A DNA stretch of 64,000 bases, from assembly GCA_027623555.1 (NCBI GenBank), contig JAQBSZ010000022.1:1-64000 (forward strand), written 5' to 3'. The DNA comes from Pseudomonadota bacterium (GTDB lineage Bacteria; Pseudomonadota; Gammaproteobacteria; Pseudomonadales; Pseudohongiellaceae). The notes beneath the pieces are model-generated. The model was not told the DNA's origin and did no database searches. It saw only the letters and a program-made list of their open reading frames with translations. Shown piece by piece: positions 18,715 to 28,004 of this stretch (its first letter is position 1; each line of letters starts with the position of its first letter). The position numbers and the translations under genes were made by a program.

Positions 18715-21159
18715 ATGATTAGCAATTACCTCCTTACTGCTGTCCGCTTCTTCGGGGCCAACTGGCGCCCTGTTCTTATCAACATCGTCGGTCTGGCAAC
18801 CGGCTTGTTTGTGTTTTTCCTGGCAACCAGTCTGCAGGAGCACGAACGCCAGCACGATGGCTTTTTCGACAATGCCGAGAACATCTTCGGCGTATACACT
18901 CGCGTACTTCCCACGGCTGGATTCGGCACGAGTCGGGTCTACGGCAGCCCCCCAGTCATCGGCCCGCTGGTGGCTGAAAACATTGTCGGTGTGGAAGCCT
19001 CATCCCGCTATATCGAAAGTCGCCAGGCGGTTCGCGTCGACCAGTTCAGCGCCTACGAATCGGTAAAATTTGTCGATCCGGATTTCACCGATATTTTCAG
19101 CTTCGAATTTCTCGCAGGGGGTGGAGCAGAGGCTTTGGAATCGGGCACCGGAGTCATCATTACGCGTGAAGCGGCCCTGCGCTATTTCGGTCGCGTAGAT
19201 GCGCTGGGCGAATCCCTGCGGCTGGGAGGGCAACTGGACCTGGCGGTGATGGCTGTCATCGAAGACCTGCCCGCCAATAGCCACTTCGTGTATCGCTTCG
19301 GCACGGCTAACCGACTGCAGATCATCGCGCCGGTGGCGGTGTTGGAGAGCTTGGGAGAGGCAACACTCTTAAACGATTGGGGTTATGTCTCCGACACCTA
19401 TCGCCTCTGGCTAAAACTAAACCCTGGGATCGATCCCGAGCAAGTGGCAGCGAATATGACCGACTTCCTTGCCGGGCACATCGATGCAACCGGTGAAGAC
19501 ATCGTCGGTGGATTCTCTCTGCTGAAGCTGACCGACTGGAACCTTCATGCGCTTGCGATTGAAGGGATTTCACTGATAAGCGTAGCGGTGGGCCTGTGTG
19601 GTTTTGTGCTGCTGGTGGCCGTGCTTAATTATTCCAACTTGTTCACAGCCATGATCGCCCGTCGCCTGAAAGAACTGGCCGTGCGCAAGACTTTGGGCGC
19701 GACCCGTTATCAGCTAAGTAGCCAGATCTTTATCGAGAGTGTGCTGTTAACCACTCTCGCCGCCTTGTGTGCCTTTGCCGCCATGGCTGCCGCTCTGCCC
19801 GTCATGGGCAGCATCGTAGGCAAGGAAATTGCATTCGCAAACCTGATTAGTCCGGACCTGGGATTAACAGTCATAACAGTCATCCTGGTGACCGCATTTC
19901 TCTCCGTTATCTATCCTGTCTACGTGGTGAATCGACTGGCGACTGCCCATACGCTACGTGGCAGTGCCTTTCGGGGGCGCGGTGGAGCGAGGCTACGATT
20001 CTCTCTGGTGGTTCTGCAATTCGCACTTAACGCGATACTGGGCACGCTGATGGCAACCACCTATTTCCAGAATCAGCATCTTCTCGTAGCCGACCGAGGT
20101 TTTAACAGTGATGATGTTGTGATCGTTTACGGGGTAGCTGATCCAATGATCAACCGTCGACTCGACACTCTCACCCAGACACTTCAGAACTTACCGGAAG
20201 TACTCTCTGTAGCCGGCGCCAGCCAGCATCCCTTCCAGGAAATTCATAACCAGGGCCGCTTCACTACTAATGCGGAAGCTACGGCTGACTATGTAAACCT
20301 CTATCGCTTCGCCGTTGAAGAAAATTTCTTCAACCTGTATGACATCGACAGCGTCAGCGGACGCCTGTTAAACCGAACAATCAATAACGATGCGATTCTG
20401 AACGCTATCGAAACGCCGGTGATCAACGTCTTGGTAAATCAATCGGCTCTGCAGATGCTGGGATTCGACAATGCATCCCTGGCCATAGACCAGGTATTCT
20501 TTTCCAATGAGCAGAACCAACCGCGGCAGTCCTTCCGCATTGTCGGCGTGGTCAGTGACAGCAATCTTCTGGGCCTGGCAAACGATATCAAGCCTTCGGT
20601 GTTTCGACTCGAGCCCGGCAGTTTCAACAGCCTCTCAATTCGCATCAATCCTGCCGCTTCAGCAACCGCCCTGGCCAGCATCAATGCGGCCTGGCTCGAA
20701 TTGTTTCCGGAGATTCCCGTCGAGAGTGCATTCCTGCAGGACATCTTCAGAAGCCGCTATGAAATTTTCGCCGGTATCAACCGGGTATTGGTCGGCCTGT
20801 CTGTGGTTTCCCTCCTGCTCGCCACGTTTGGCCTGTATGGCTTGATCTGTGTACTGACCCAGCAGCGCAGTTACGAAATTGCGATACGCAAGGTGTTGGG
20901 TGCTACCGCGGCGAACCTGGTGAAACTGCTATCCTGGCAATTCACCAAGCCGGTAAGCCTGGCATTGGTACTCGGCGCGCCGGTCGGCATGCTGGCAGCG
21001 GGTCAGTATCTTAGTTTGTTTGCCGAACGCATCGACGGTGCAGGAATGATCGCGCTCGCAGTAAGTGGGTTTATCTTAGTGCTGGCCTGGCTGACAATCT
21101 CCGGGCAGATCTTGCAGGTAGCACAGCAGAACCCTGCTAATGATCTACGCTGTGAATAG
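18715..21159 (+). CDS. ABC transporter permease, MacB/FtsX type
   Basis: The 814-residue membrane protein has two MacB-type periplasmic core domains and two FtsX-type permease regions. The first helix is at ~18-38, the first FtsX block at ~285-410 (RRLKELAVRKTLGATRYQL), a helix at ~430-450, and the second block at ~690-805 (QRSYEIAIRKVLGATAANL). The VRKxLGA motif in each is the coupling segment that contacts the ATPase. Such proteins drive mechanotransmission or export of lipoproteins, peptides or antibiotics. No ATP-binding gene is adjacent, so the ATPase must be elsewhere. Confidence 0.9.
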   Translation: MISNYLLTAVRFFGANWRPVLINIVGLATGLFVFFLATSLQEHERQHDGFFDNAENIFGVYTRVLPTAGFGTSRVYGSPPVIGPLVAENIVGVEASSRYIESRQAVRVDQFSAYESVKFVDPDFTDIFSFEFLAGGGAEALESGTGVIITREAALRYFGRVDALGESLRLGGQLDLAVMAVIEDLPANSHFVYRFGTANRLQIIAPVAVLESLGEATLLNDWGYVSDTYRLWLKLNPGIDPEQVAANMTDFLAGHIDATGEDIVGGFSLLKLTDWNLHALAIEGISLISVAVGLCGFVLLVAVLNYSNLFTAMIARRLKELAVRKTLGATRYQLSSQIFIESVLLTTLAALCAFAAMAAALPVMGSIVGKEIAFANLISPDLGLTVITVILVTAFLSVIYPVYVVNRLATAHTLRGSAFRGRGGARLRFSLVVLQFALNAILGTLMATTYFQNQHLLVADRGFNSDDVVIVYGVADPMINRRLDTLTQTLQNLPEVLSVAGASQHPFQEIHNQGRFTTNAEATADYVNLYRFAVEENFFNLYDIDSVSGRLLNRTINNDAILNAIETPVINVLVNQSALQMLGFDNASLAIDQVFFSNEQNQPRQSFRIVGVVSDSNLLGLANDIKPSVFRLEPGSFNSLSIRINPAASATALASINAAWLELFPEIPVESAFLQDIFRSRYEIFAGINRVLVGLSVVSLLLATFGLYGLICVLTQQRSYEIAIRKVLGATAANLVKLLSWQFTKPVSLALVLGAPVGMLAAGQYLSLFAERIDGAGMIALAVSGFILVLAWLTISGQILQVAQQNPANDLRCE

Positions 21160-21206
21160 CCAGATCTCAACAATCGCCAGGTTTGTCGTCATAGTTCCAA
21201 GCTAGC

Positions 21207-22700
21207 TTATTGCCCGACCCTGATTACGCCAACATTGCCCTGGATATCGATGGTAGTGCCAAACTCCCTGGACAGTCTCTGCATGCGTTCCAGAATCCGC
21301 TGGGCAATCTCAGGCGGCGCCAGGCGCGGAATCCCGAGCCGGGAGTCCGGGCCATTCGCGCCCAGTTCGGTTGGGTAGAGTCGCACTTCGGCCAACTCAC
21401 CGTCTTTATAGTGGCTGATTGCCACCAGGCTCTCGAGTGACTCGGTCGAATTGCCGAAGTTCCTGGCAAAGTTCTGCAACCCGGAATTCTGGTCCGCATC
21501 CACATTTCCCAATGCCACGGGAAGCGTCCACTGCGCCTCGCGAAAAAACTCACCCAGGCCATAGAAGATCGGTTTGCCCTTGTAGATCTCGATACCGCGC
21601 AGTAACTGCACACCGTGGCCGACAAAGGCATCGGCGCCGACATCGATCGCCTGATGGGCCAGATCCACGTAGAAAGCCGGCGGTCTTGTGCTGCGATGCA
21701 TCTGTTCCAGAACCGACTGACCCTGGTGGATGTGCGCCGTTGCGACGACGAAATCCGCATACTGTTTGGCATTGCGAATACTTCTGAGGGTTCGCGTCAG
21801 ATCGTTGGGGTTGATTGCGTAGTCAACAGTCCCTGGTGTCTCGCCGGGTCGTGCTGCCCGGTAGGTCGGATCGTCACGACCGGAGCTGGAAGCTGGAAAC
21901 TGCACGCTGTCGGAAGGCTCGTTAGCCGGTATTGGCCGCGGATTGTCATAGTTCGAACGGTATTCCCGCAACTGGTCGCGGACTGCTCTGAGTGAGGCCA
22001 GTTGTTCGTCCGTAACCACGATCGTTTCGGAATAGTTAAGCATGTTAAGACCGGGCCGACCGCCCAGGTTGCCAACTTGTGGCGTCGCTGACAGGCGCCG
22101 CATCTCTGCCCAGAGCGGTGCGTGCATACCCACCATGGCAACCCGCCCGCCGGGTAACTCGAGGAACACCGGGGCCGCGGCTTCATCCAGATTCTTGCCG
22201 GTACCGGCATGGGCGATGCCGGCCTCGTCCAGCAGCGCATTGGTGGAGAACATCCCCGCCACTTCGGCATCGAGCAGGTGATTCTGCGCGCGATTGACCA
22301 TGTCGAAGCCCATCGCCTTCAGGTCGGCGGCGACTTCGTGGGTTCCGACAAATCCATTCAAGGGTCCGTCGAAGTCTCGGTAGTTTGCCAGTTCACCTTC
22401 CATGTTTCCCACGGCGAGGTCGGCATCACGAATGAGTTGCAGCACCGCCTGCACACTGGCATCGGCGGTCTGGGAGGCCGGGCGTCTTATCATCAGGTCA
22501 CCGACACTGGCGAGCGTGAAATCCCCAGGTATGGTCATGGCCATGTCGCGAGGGTGCAAAGGTGGCGGTGGCGTCTGGGCGTTTATTCCCGTGTGCCACA
22601 GGAGCGACAACAACAGCACCAGCATCACTTTGCCATATCGATGAAATCCATCGCGTGGTAATTCGTATCGGTAGAAAGGAAGAACAAATATCTGGCGCAT
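21207..22700 (-). CDS. CapA-family exported phosphoesterase-like protein
   Basis: The start at 22700 (MRQIFVLPFYRY) is chosen over 22847 because it follows a GAGG site and leads into the hydrophobic run ~24-41, ending INAQ. The ~497-residue protein has CapA/PgsA metallophosphatase-like motifs: TLASVGDLMIRR, VGNMEGELAN, MVNRAQNHLLDA, AGTGKNLDEA, VATAHIHQGQ and VGHGVQLLRGIEIYKGKPIFYGLGEF. CapA proteins take part in poly-gamma-glutamate or capsule synthesis. No capB or capC is nearby, so the substrate is open. It converges with the ABC permease gene. Confidence 0.85.
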   Translation of the reverse strand: MRQIFVLPFYRYELPRDGFHRYGKVMLVLLLSLLWHTGINAQTPPPPLHPRDMAMTIPGDFTLASVGDLMIRRPASQTADASVQAVLQLIRDADLAVGNMEGELANYRDFDGPLNGFVGTHEVAADLKAMGFDMVNRAQNHLLDAEVAGMFSTNALLDEAGIAHAGTGKNLDEAAAPVFLELPGGRVAMVGMHAPLWAEMRRLSATPQVGNLGGRPGLNMLNYSETIVVTDEQLASLRAVRDQLREYRSNYDNPRPIPANEPSDSVQFPASSSGRDDPTYRAARPGETPGTVDYAINPNDLTRTLRSIRNAKQYADFVVATAHIHQGQSVLEQMHRSTRPPAFYVDLAHQAIDVGADAFVGHGVQLLRGIEIYKGKPIFYGLGEFFREAQWTLPVALGNVDADQNSGLQNFARNFGNSTESLESLVAISHYKDGELAEVRLYPTELGANGPDSRLGIPRLAPPEIAQRILERMQRLSREFGTTIDIQGNVGVIRVGQ

Positions 22701-22978
22701 GACGCTGCCTCGCTGTATCAGTTTATTGTTATGGTCTCTTTGTAGCAGCCGGTTTTTGCAACCGAATCTAGCAGCCGGACTGCACCCGTCGCTCTGGATA
22801 AGGCGCAGGCAATTACAAACTACTATACTTTCGTCGTGACCCCACATTATGATGGTCAGACTAAAAAGAAAAGCCTGTTTTGGGGTTCGTGCTAAAACCC
22901 GGGAACCTTAGCCCTGAGCATTGTTTCCTGAACGAGCCCACTGTGCGTCCACTGCAAACCCTTCCCTAGGAGGAGATC

Positions 22979-24007
22979 ATGAAGACCACTATTCTAGCTA
23001 TCACCGCCGTTGTGCCCATGCTCATGGCGACATCAGCCATGGTCAGTGCCCAGGATGAATTTCCCCGCACTGCATCGGGTAAGCCGGATTTTAACGGCAA
23101 CTACGATATATCCAGCCTCACCCCGTTCCAGCGACCCTCAGCCTACGGCGACCGCCTGTTCCTCAACGAGGAAGAAGTGGCAGCAATGCGGGATCAGGAA
23201 ATGTCGATCAGGGCACAGGATGCCGATCCCAGTGACCCGGGCAGAGAGGCGCCGGAGGCTGGTGGAGACATCGGGTCTTATAACGATTTCTGGTTCGACC
23301 GCGGTAACGATGGCTTTACCATCGATGGCCGGTATCGCACATCAATACTCACCTATCCTGATAACGGCCGCATGCCCGAACTCACTGCCGCAGGCAGGGA
23401 GAAGGCCGCCAATGCACCGCGTTTCGCCTGGCCGGAACGAGACGGTGCCTGGTGGCTGGAGACCGGAGACCAGCCCTATGACGGCCCTGAGAACCAGGTA
23501 CTCGGCGTACGCTGTATCTTCCAGCCCACGGCCTCAATACCAATTCGACCGCTGGTCTACAACAACCTGAAAACGCTGGTTCAGACTGATGACTACCTGA
23601 TGCTTTTTGTTGAATGGATGCACTGGGCGCGCATCATTCGCATCGATTCCGAACACAATCCCGCTGCACTGAGCACCCTGGATGGCGATTCCATCGGTCA
23701 CTGGGAAGGCGACACCCTGGTCGTGGAAACCACTAACTTCCTCGATCTGCCCTACCAGCCCAATGAAGGACGCCGGATTATCGAGCGCTTCAGCCCGATC
23801 AACGCTGGCGGCCTGCTCTACAGTTTCAGTGTTGAAGACCCGGATTATGTCGATTCCTACAGTGGCGAGTTTGTCTGGCCGCGGTCAGAGCAGATTCCTT
23901 ACGAGTATGCTTGCCATGAAGGCAACTACGCGATGAGTGCCACGCTGATGGGAGCGAGAGTCAGGGAGAAGGAATGGCGGGAAGCGAATGGTACATCAGA
24001 AAACTAG
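22979..24007 (+). CDS. Secreted CHEGNY-family protein, unknown function (paralogue 1)
   Basis: The 342-residue protein has a signal peptide (1-24, VSAQ). I do not know a named domain, but it shares clear blocks with 56394-57419: PDFNGNYD.../PDLQGNWG, LTPFQRP/LTPLERP, GRYRTSIL..PDNGR/GEYRTSLI..PNGR, RIIRIDSEHNP/RIIKLDSEHPT, GDSIGHWEGDTLVVETTNF/GDSIAHWDEDSLVIHTTNF and YEYACHEGNYAM/YESACHEGNYSL. The conserved Asp, Glu, His and Cys residues suggest a ligand- or metal-binding exported protein. A strong AGGAGGAG lies before the ATG. Confidence 0.75.
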   Translation: MKTTILAITAVVPMLMATSAMVSAQDEFPRTASGKPDFNGNYDISSLTPFQRPSAYGDRLFLNEEEVAAMRDQEMSIRAQDADPSDPGREAPEAGGDIGSYNDFWFDRGNDGFTIDGRYRTSILTYPDNGRMPELTAAGREKAANAPRFAWPERDGAWWLETGDQPYDGPENQVLGVRCIFQPTASIPIRPLVYNNLKTLVQTDDYLMLFVEWMHWARIIRIDSEHNPAALSTLDGDSIGHWEGDTLVVETTNFLDLPYQPNEGRRIIERFSPINAGGLLYSFSVEDPDYVDSYSGEFVWPRSEQIPYEYACHEGNYAMSATLMGARVREKEWREANGTSEN

Positions 24008-24066
24008 CGTCACCCTGCGGATCATAGCAAGAGCGTCAGGTCTCCGTTTCTACAGGATGTAGATCG

Positions 24067-24729
24067 ATGCGACTCCTGATTGGCACGCCAGCCTATAACG
24101 GTATGGTTCACCTGGACTATGTGAACTCGCTGCTGGACTACCAGAAGAGCGGCCTCGATTTCACGCTCGCCTCGTTTGGCAACGAGAGTCTGATCACGCG
24201 CGCGCGCAACACTATCATCTCCTACTTCTATCACAACCAGGAACAGTACACTCATCTGTTCTTCCTGGACGCCGACATTCGACTGCCGGCTGCTGATCTC
24301 AAGTTCCTGCTGTCTTTTAACAAGGATGTTATCGGTGCCGCCGTTCCGCTGAAGACCTACGCTGCCAATGGCAAACCGGTATTTAACGTCGGTGGTTTCA
24401 AGGAGAAAGTGGCCGAGCAACTCTACACCACGGCGAGAATCGGCACTGCTGCCCTGCTGTTGTCCAACAAGGCTGCAGTCGACCTGGTAAAGCAAGCCAG
24501 AGCAGCAGGCAGGATCTATAAGAACAACCGCGGGTTCGACAGCAGCAATGCGTTGAGTAAGCTGGATATGTTCGACGTGTTCCAGGTCGGTGTAGTCGAC
24601 AATGAATACCTGTCGGAAGATTTCTGGGTATGCCGTGAGTTAGCCAGCCTCGGCTATGACATTCACGTCACCGATGCGGTTTCGGTCACCCATCATGGTA
24701 TGCATGGATTCGGCGCCAGCCCCAGATAA
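24067..24729 (+). CDS. Glycosyltransferase-like protein (GT-A fold)
   Basis: The 220-residue cytosolic protein starts MRLLIGTPAYNG and shows a GT-A-like layout: ITRARNTIISYF (~51-62), the metal-binding DAD motif in HLFFLDADIRLP (~73-84), and SEDFWVCRELASLGYDIHVTD (~188-207) followed by HHG. The DxD and the late acidic EDFW segment match nucleotide-sugar transferases. Donor and acceptor are unknown. It is read in the same direction as the CHEGNY gene, 59 bases downstream, and ends at a strong terminator. Confidence 0.7.
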   Translation: MRLLIGTPAYNGMVHLDYVNSLLDYQKSGLDFTLASFGNESLITRARNTIISYFYHNQEQYTHLFFLDADIRLPAADLKFLLSFNKDVIGAAVPLKTYAANGKPVFNVGGFKEKVAEQLYTTARIGTAALLLSNKAAVDLVKQARAAGRIYKNNRGFDSSNALSKLDMFDVFQVGVVDNEYLSEDFWVCRELASLGYDIHVTDAVSVTHHGMHGFGASPR

Positions 24730-24749
24730 CTGGATTTTTCCCTGACACA

Positions 24750-24784
24750 AAAACAGAACGACTCGCGAGAAGTCGTTCTGTTTT
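24750..24784. terminator. Bidirectional rho-independent terminator
   Basis: A perfect 14-base stem (AAAACAGAACGACT / AGTCGTTCTGTTTT) with a 7-base loop CGCGAGA lies between the converging glycosyltransferase-like and TonB-receptor genes. A-rich and T-rich ends give a U-tract in both directions. Confidence 0.9.
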
Positions 24785-24809
24785 GTTTTCTGAATTACAG
24801 AAACGAAAT

Positions 24810-27032
24810 TTAGAAAGTGCCGCTTACCTTCAGGGAGACGGTAGGGCCAGTGCCATAACACATGAATTCGATCTCTTCCAGGATGTCATTGGCGATGTGA
24901 CCCACATAACGGGTACGATCACGGCAAATCTCTACATCGGTCAGATTGCGCGCATCCAAACGGAACGTAATGTCATCGAAGGCAATAACTTCCAGAAAGC
25001 CGGTGACATAGGGGTCGGCATGATCGTCTTCGATATCATCGATATCCCAACGCTTGGTGTTGCCGTCAAAACGATTGCGCATCTGCAAGCCCCAGTTCAT
25101 CCGCCACTGGGGCACATCGTGTCGAAAGCCCACATTGAATTCCCCGCGGTGGTAGTTGTTGAAGCGGCGGGTAATATCGAGAAAGGGATCGGTTACCTGG
25201 GAATCCCTGACGTTGGTGGTGCCGGTTACCAGCACGTTGGGAAGATTGAACATGCTCAGTCGCACGCTGCCCTTAAGCTCGAACACAAACATGTCACCGT
25301 TGCCGATATTGCCCACGGCGGATTTGACCACACCCTCCTCGGTAGAGACGTCAACACGTTGCTGGAAGTCAACATGGTGATGTTGGTAAAGATTGGCGCT
25401 GACAACACCAATGTCGTTGGGCAGACGGTACTCGGCAAGCAGGTTGTAATTCCACCAGAAATCCGGTTTCAGATTACGATTACCTGCCAGGATGTTGGAA
25501 TCATCGTCTTCGGCGTCGGTGGTTGCCACGAAATCGGTGAAGCTGAGCTGTCGAACAAACTTCTCCACCAGAAAACGTAATTGCAACTGGGGAGTAATGT
25601 CGAAGCGGTAATCTATCTTCGGCTTCAGGAAGCTGAAGTCCCGGCTCTGATTGAAATCCCCACTCTGTTCGATCTCGGAGAATTCGTAAACCATTGAGGT
25701 TTCCACCGTCATGCGCGGATTCAGTCGCCAGTTGTGAATAGCGAATGGCTCGTAGCGAATCTCCTCAACGCGGGTGTTCGCATTGGGTACATTTACTGCA
25801 GTGAGCCCGCCGTGGCCCGGCGATGGCATGCCGGTAAGTGAAGCAACCCCCAGTGCCAGTTTGGAGTCAAGAATAGTCTGCGCCCGTTCGGCACCGAATT
25901 CTATGCTCTGCCCGTCAAACAAATCCATCGTGTAAGAGCCACGTAATATGCGCTCCTCGATAATATTGGAGGAATCCAGAAACAGGTTCTTCTCTTCAGA
26001 CCCATCGCCGGATACATTCCAGCGTTCCCGGATATTGGCCGTATCATTTTCATTGGCGATAAACAGCACCTTGAAACGATCGCCATTGTCGCGACGAATC
26101 TCGTAATCGCCGCCTACTTCCCAGTTACTCTTGGTACCAGGAATAGATTCTCGTTCCCAACTGGGTAGAAACGCGCCATTTCTCAAATCGACAGTAACCC
26201 GATCCACTTCTGTCGGGTCGTCATCCTCTGAAAACAGGGCATTAAAGCGGACACTGCTGTTCTGGTTAATCTGATAGTCCAGGTTTGTGGACAGGGCATA
26301 GGTCGTTTGATCAATAACCCGATCTTCATGAATAAAATCATTGGGTAAATAGCCTGGCAGTATGCTGTTCTCGTTCAGTGCACGGTTACTGTACTGTGGA
26401 GTCGCCGCGGCATTCACCAGGAAATTCAGGTCTCCAGCCTGACCGCCATAAGTGAGTGATCCACCCGGTTCACTATGACCATCGCTGTAATAGTCAGCAT
26501 TGATGTCGTAATTCAAGGAGGTGGAAGTGAGTTCTTCGTAGAGTACGATATTGGCAATCTGGGTGCTGCCGCGCACGTCCAGGTCACCGGATGTGCCACG
26601 GATAATCTCAATTCGATCCACCTGGTCGGCATCGATGCGCGTTAACTGATTCTGACTGTTGTTGTTTTTCCCGGCCGTGCGCTTGCCATTGATCAGAATC
26701 TGGACACCAGTGTCGCCCGATCCGAGACCCCGGCCGCCACCGCTGACATTCTGAAAGCTGCCACCGGATCTATTACCGCTGCCACCCAGTCTGCCAATAG
26801 TGCTGTTACTCGACTGATCCATGCCCGGAATGCGATTGAGCATATCCTGGGCAGTTACCGGTGCATATTCGGCAAAATAGGCAGCCGGATAAACCACAGT
26901 AGAATCGTCGCCGACATTTTCCTGGGCATAGATACCCCTTGAAGCAAGTATCGCAAGAAGGATTAAGCCGAATAGGAAATGCGGATAAAAGTGCGGCTGC
27001 GTTGCTGCCATGATGCTGCTGTGCTTGCTCAA
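24810..27032 (-). CDS. TonB-dependent outer-membrane receptor
   Basis: The 740-residue protein has a signal peptide (hydrophobic ~18-34, IYAQ), a plug domain (~55-160: TAQDMLNRIPGMD, GVQILINGKRT, DQVDRIEIIRGTSGDLDVRGS) and a ~22-stranded barrel ending in the outer-membrane signature SLKVSGTF with terminal Phe. The plug lacks an obvious TonB box beyond the first residues. The ligand cannot be read from sequence; no siderophore or B12 genes are nearby. The DVRGSTQIANIVL region is the usual plug-barrel transition. It may take up oligosaccharides or peptides for the many hydrolases around it. Confidence 0.9.
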   Translation of the reverse strand: MSKHSSIMAATQPHFYPHFLFGLILLAILASRGIYAQENVGDDSTVVYPAAYFAEYAPVTAQDMLNRIPGMDQSSNSTIGRLGGSGNRSGGSFQNVSGGGRGLGSGDTGVQILINGKRTAGKNNNSQNQLTRIDADQVDRIEIIRGTSGDLDVRGSTQIANIVLYEELTSTSLNYDINADYYSDGHSEPGGSLTYGGQAGDLNFLVNAAATPQYSNRALNENSILPGYLPNDFIHEDRVIDQTTYALSTNLDYQINQNSSVRFNALFSEDDDPTEVDRVTVDLRNGAFLPSWERESIPGTKSNWEVGGDYEIRRDNGDRFKVLFIANENDTANIRERWNVSGDGSEEKNLFLDSSNIIEERILRGSYTMDLFDGQSIEFGAERAQTILDSKLALGVASLTGMPSPGHGGLTAVNVPNANTRVEEIRYEPFAIHNWRLNPRMTVETSMVYEFSEIEQSGDFNQSRDFSFLKPKIDYRFDITPQLQLRFLVEKFVRQLSFTDFVATTDAEDDDSNILAGNRNLKPDFWWNYNLLAEYRLPNDIGVVSANLYQHHHVDFQQRVDVSTEEGVVKSAVGNIGNGDMFVFELKGSVRLSMFNLPNVLVTGTTNVRDSQVTDPFLDITRRFNNYHRGEFNVGFRHDVPQWRMNWGLQMRNRFDGNTKRWDIDDIEDDHADPYVTGFLEVIAFDDITFRLDARNLTDVEICRDRTRYVGHIANDILEEIEFMCYGTGPTVSLKVSGTF

Positions 27033-27097
27033 TCTATTCTCCTGCCTATTATTCCTGCGAGTGGGAACTGGCCTAATTACAACAACTTAGTCGGCGT

Positions 27098-27103
27098 ATT
27101 ATA
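27098..27103 (-). promoter_or_regulatory. Candidate -10 box for the TonB receptor
   Basis: The minus strand has a perfect TATAAT about 66 bases before the receptor ATG. I find no good TTGACA match 16-18 bases upstream, so this is a -10 element only. Confidence 0.35.
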
Positions 27104-27243
27104 GGCGAGCGAGAAGCCTGAATCTGTGACATTTTGCAATCCTCGGGAGCGGATTCCTCACAATTCACACAGGAATGGCGCGGCCCGTAGCATGATCCGG
27201 GCAATTCTGTTGCAAGGATTGAAGGGGAAGGCGAGCCAGCCGA

Positions 27244-27687
27244 TCAGGAGTCGACGTCAGCTACGTCGACGGCCTGCTCTGCCCGCAAATTACAGGCGGC
27301 AACCTCGGGTATATAGGCGAAATATTTGATCATCATGGCGCCGCGAATGTCCTGCTTCTCCAGGTAGGTGGTTGCTTCATCCACGTAAAACACCCGGGAT
27401 GTGGTAGCCACCAGATCCTCATCCATTAACAGGGCACAGCGATGCATTGCCAGATTCCGCGGAATATTACTCTCGGTACCCTCGCGATACATGAAGACAT
27501 CCAGGCTGTCGGGAAAATACACGTACTCAACTACCCCATCCCGATTCAGGTCCTGGGCACACATGGCGTAGATCAGAAATTTATCACAATACAGACTGGC
27601 ATCAGGGCGCTCAGCAAATCCGTTCAGCGAACAGGCATTGACCGAGAACACGAGGGCAAGAGTAAGGCTGCTACTGAGAGTCTTCAT
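27244..27687 (-). CDS. Small lipoprotein, unknown function
   Basis: From the ATG at 27687 (preceded by AGGAC) the protein has 147 residues. The longer 27759 start adds a non-signal-like leader and is rejected. The signal MKTLSSSLTLALVFSVNAC ends in the lipobox VNAC. The mature part has five further Cys residues, an EF-hand-like DLNRDGVVEYVYF segment (DxNxDGxxxY) and ATTSRVFYVDEA. The acidic loop may bind calcium. It lies 211 bases upstream of the TonB receptor on the same strand. Confidence 0.65.
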   Translation of the reverse strand: MKTLSSSLTLALVFSVNACSLNGFAERPDASLYCDKFLIYAMCAQDLNRDGVVEYVYFPDSLDVFMYREGTESNIPRNLAMHRCALLMDEDLVATTSRVFYVDEATTYLEKQDIRGAMMIKYFAYIPEVAACNLRAEQAVDVADVDS

Positions 27688-28004
27688 GGGTTGTAGTCCT
27701 GGTATAAATGCATCGTTATTGGCTTTGACCGGTCGCTGCCGGTTCCCATTCTCCACCAAACTATTAATCGGCAGGCTCAGATTCGAAAATCATAGGATAA
27801 TTTCGCCCAATCGACTCGACATTACTTTGAACTGTTTCGCAATTCGCGCAAAAGCTGCGGATATCCCGGTAGAATAATCCTGACGAAAAACCCCTGGTTA
27901 GTTATCATGTAGGGCGGATTACTGCCCGAATGCTTGTTTAAACCAGATATGAGCAGTAGCATGCGCTTCTTCTAATCAGCTAGCCTCCTAATTGGTATAC
28001 CGCA
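27688..28004. other. 317-base divergent intergenic region
   Basis: It separates the small lipoprotein (minus) from the cyclase-PilZ gene (plus) and should hold both promoters. I see a GGGC/GCCC hairpin around 27913-27930 but no convincing sigma-70 pair, riboswitch or operator dyad. No ribosome-binding site is evident before the cyclase GTG. Confidence 0.5.

Noticed and set aside
24783..25580. 265-residue open frame antisense to the TonB receptor
   Set aside because: It lies entirely opposite a well-supported receptor gene, has no domain and starts inside the terminator region.
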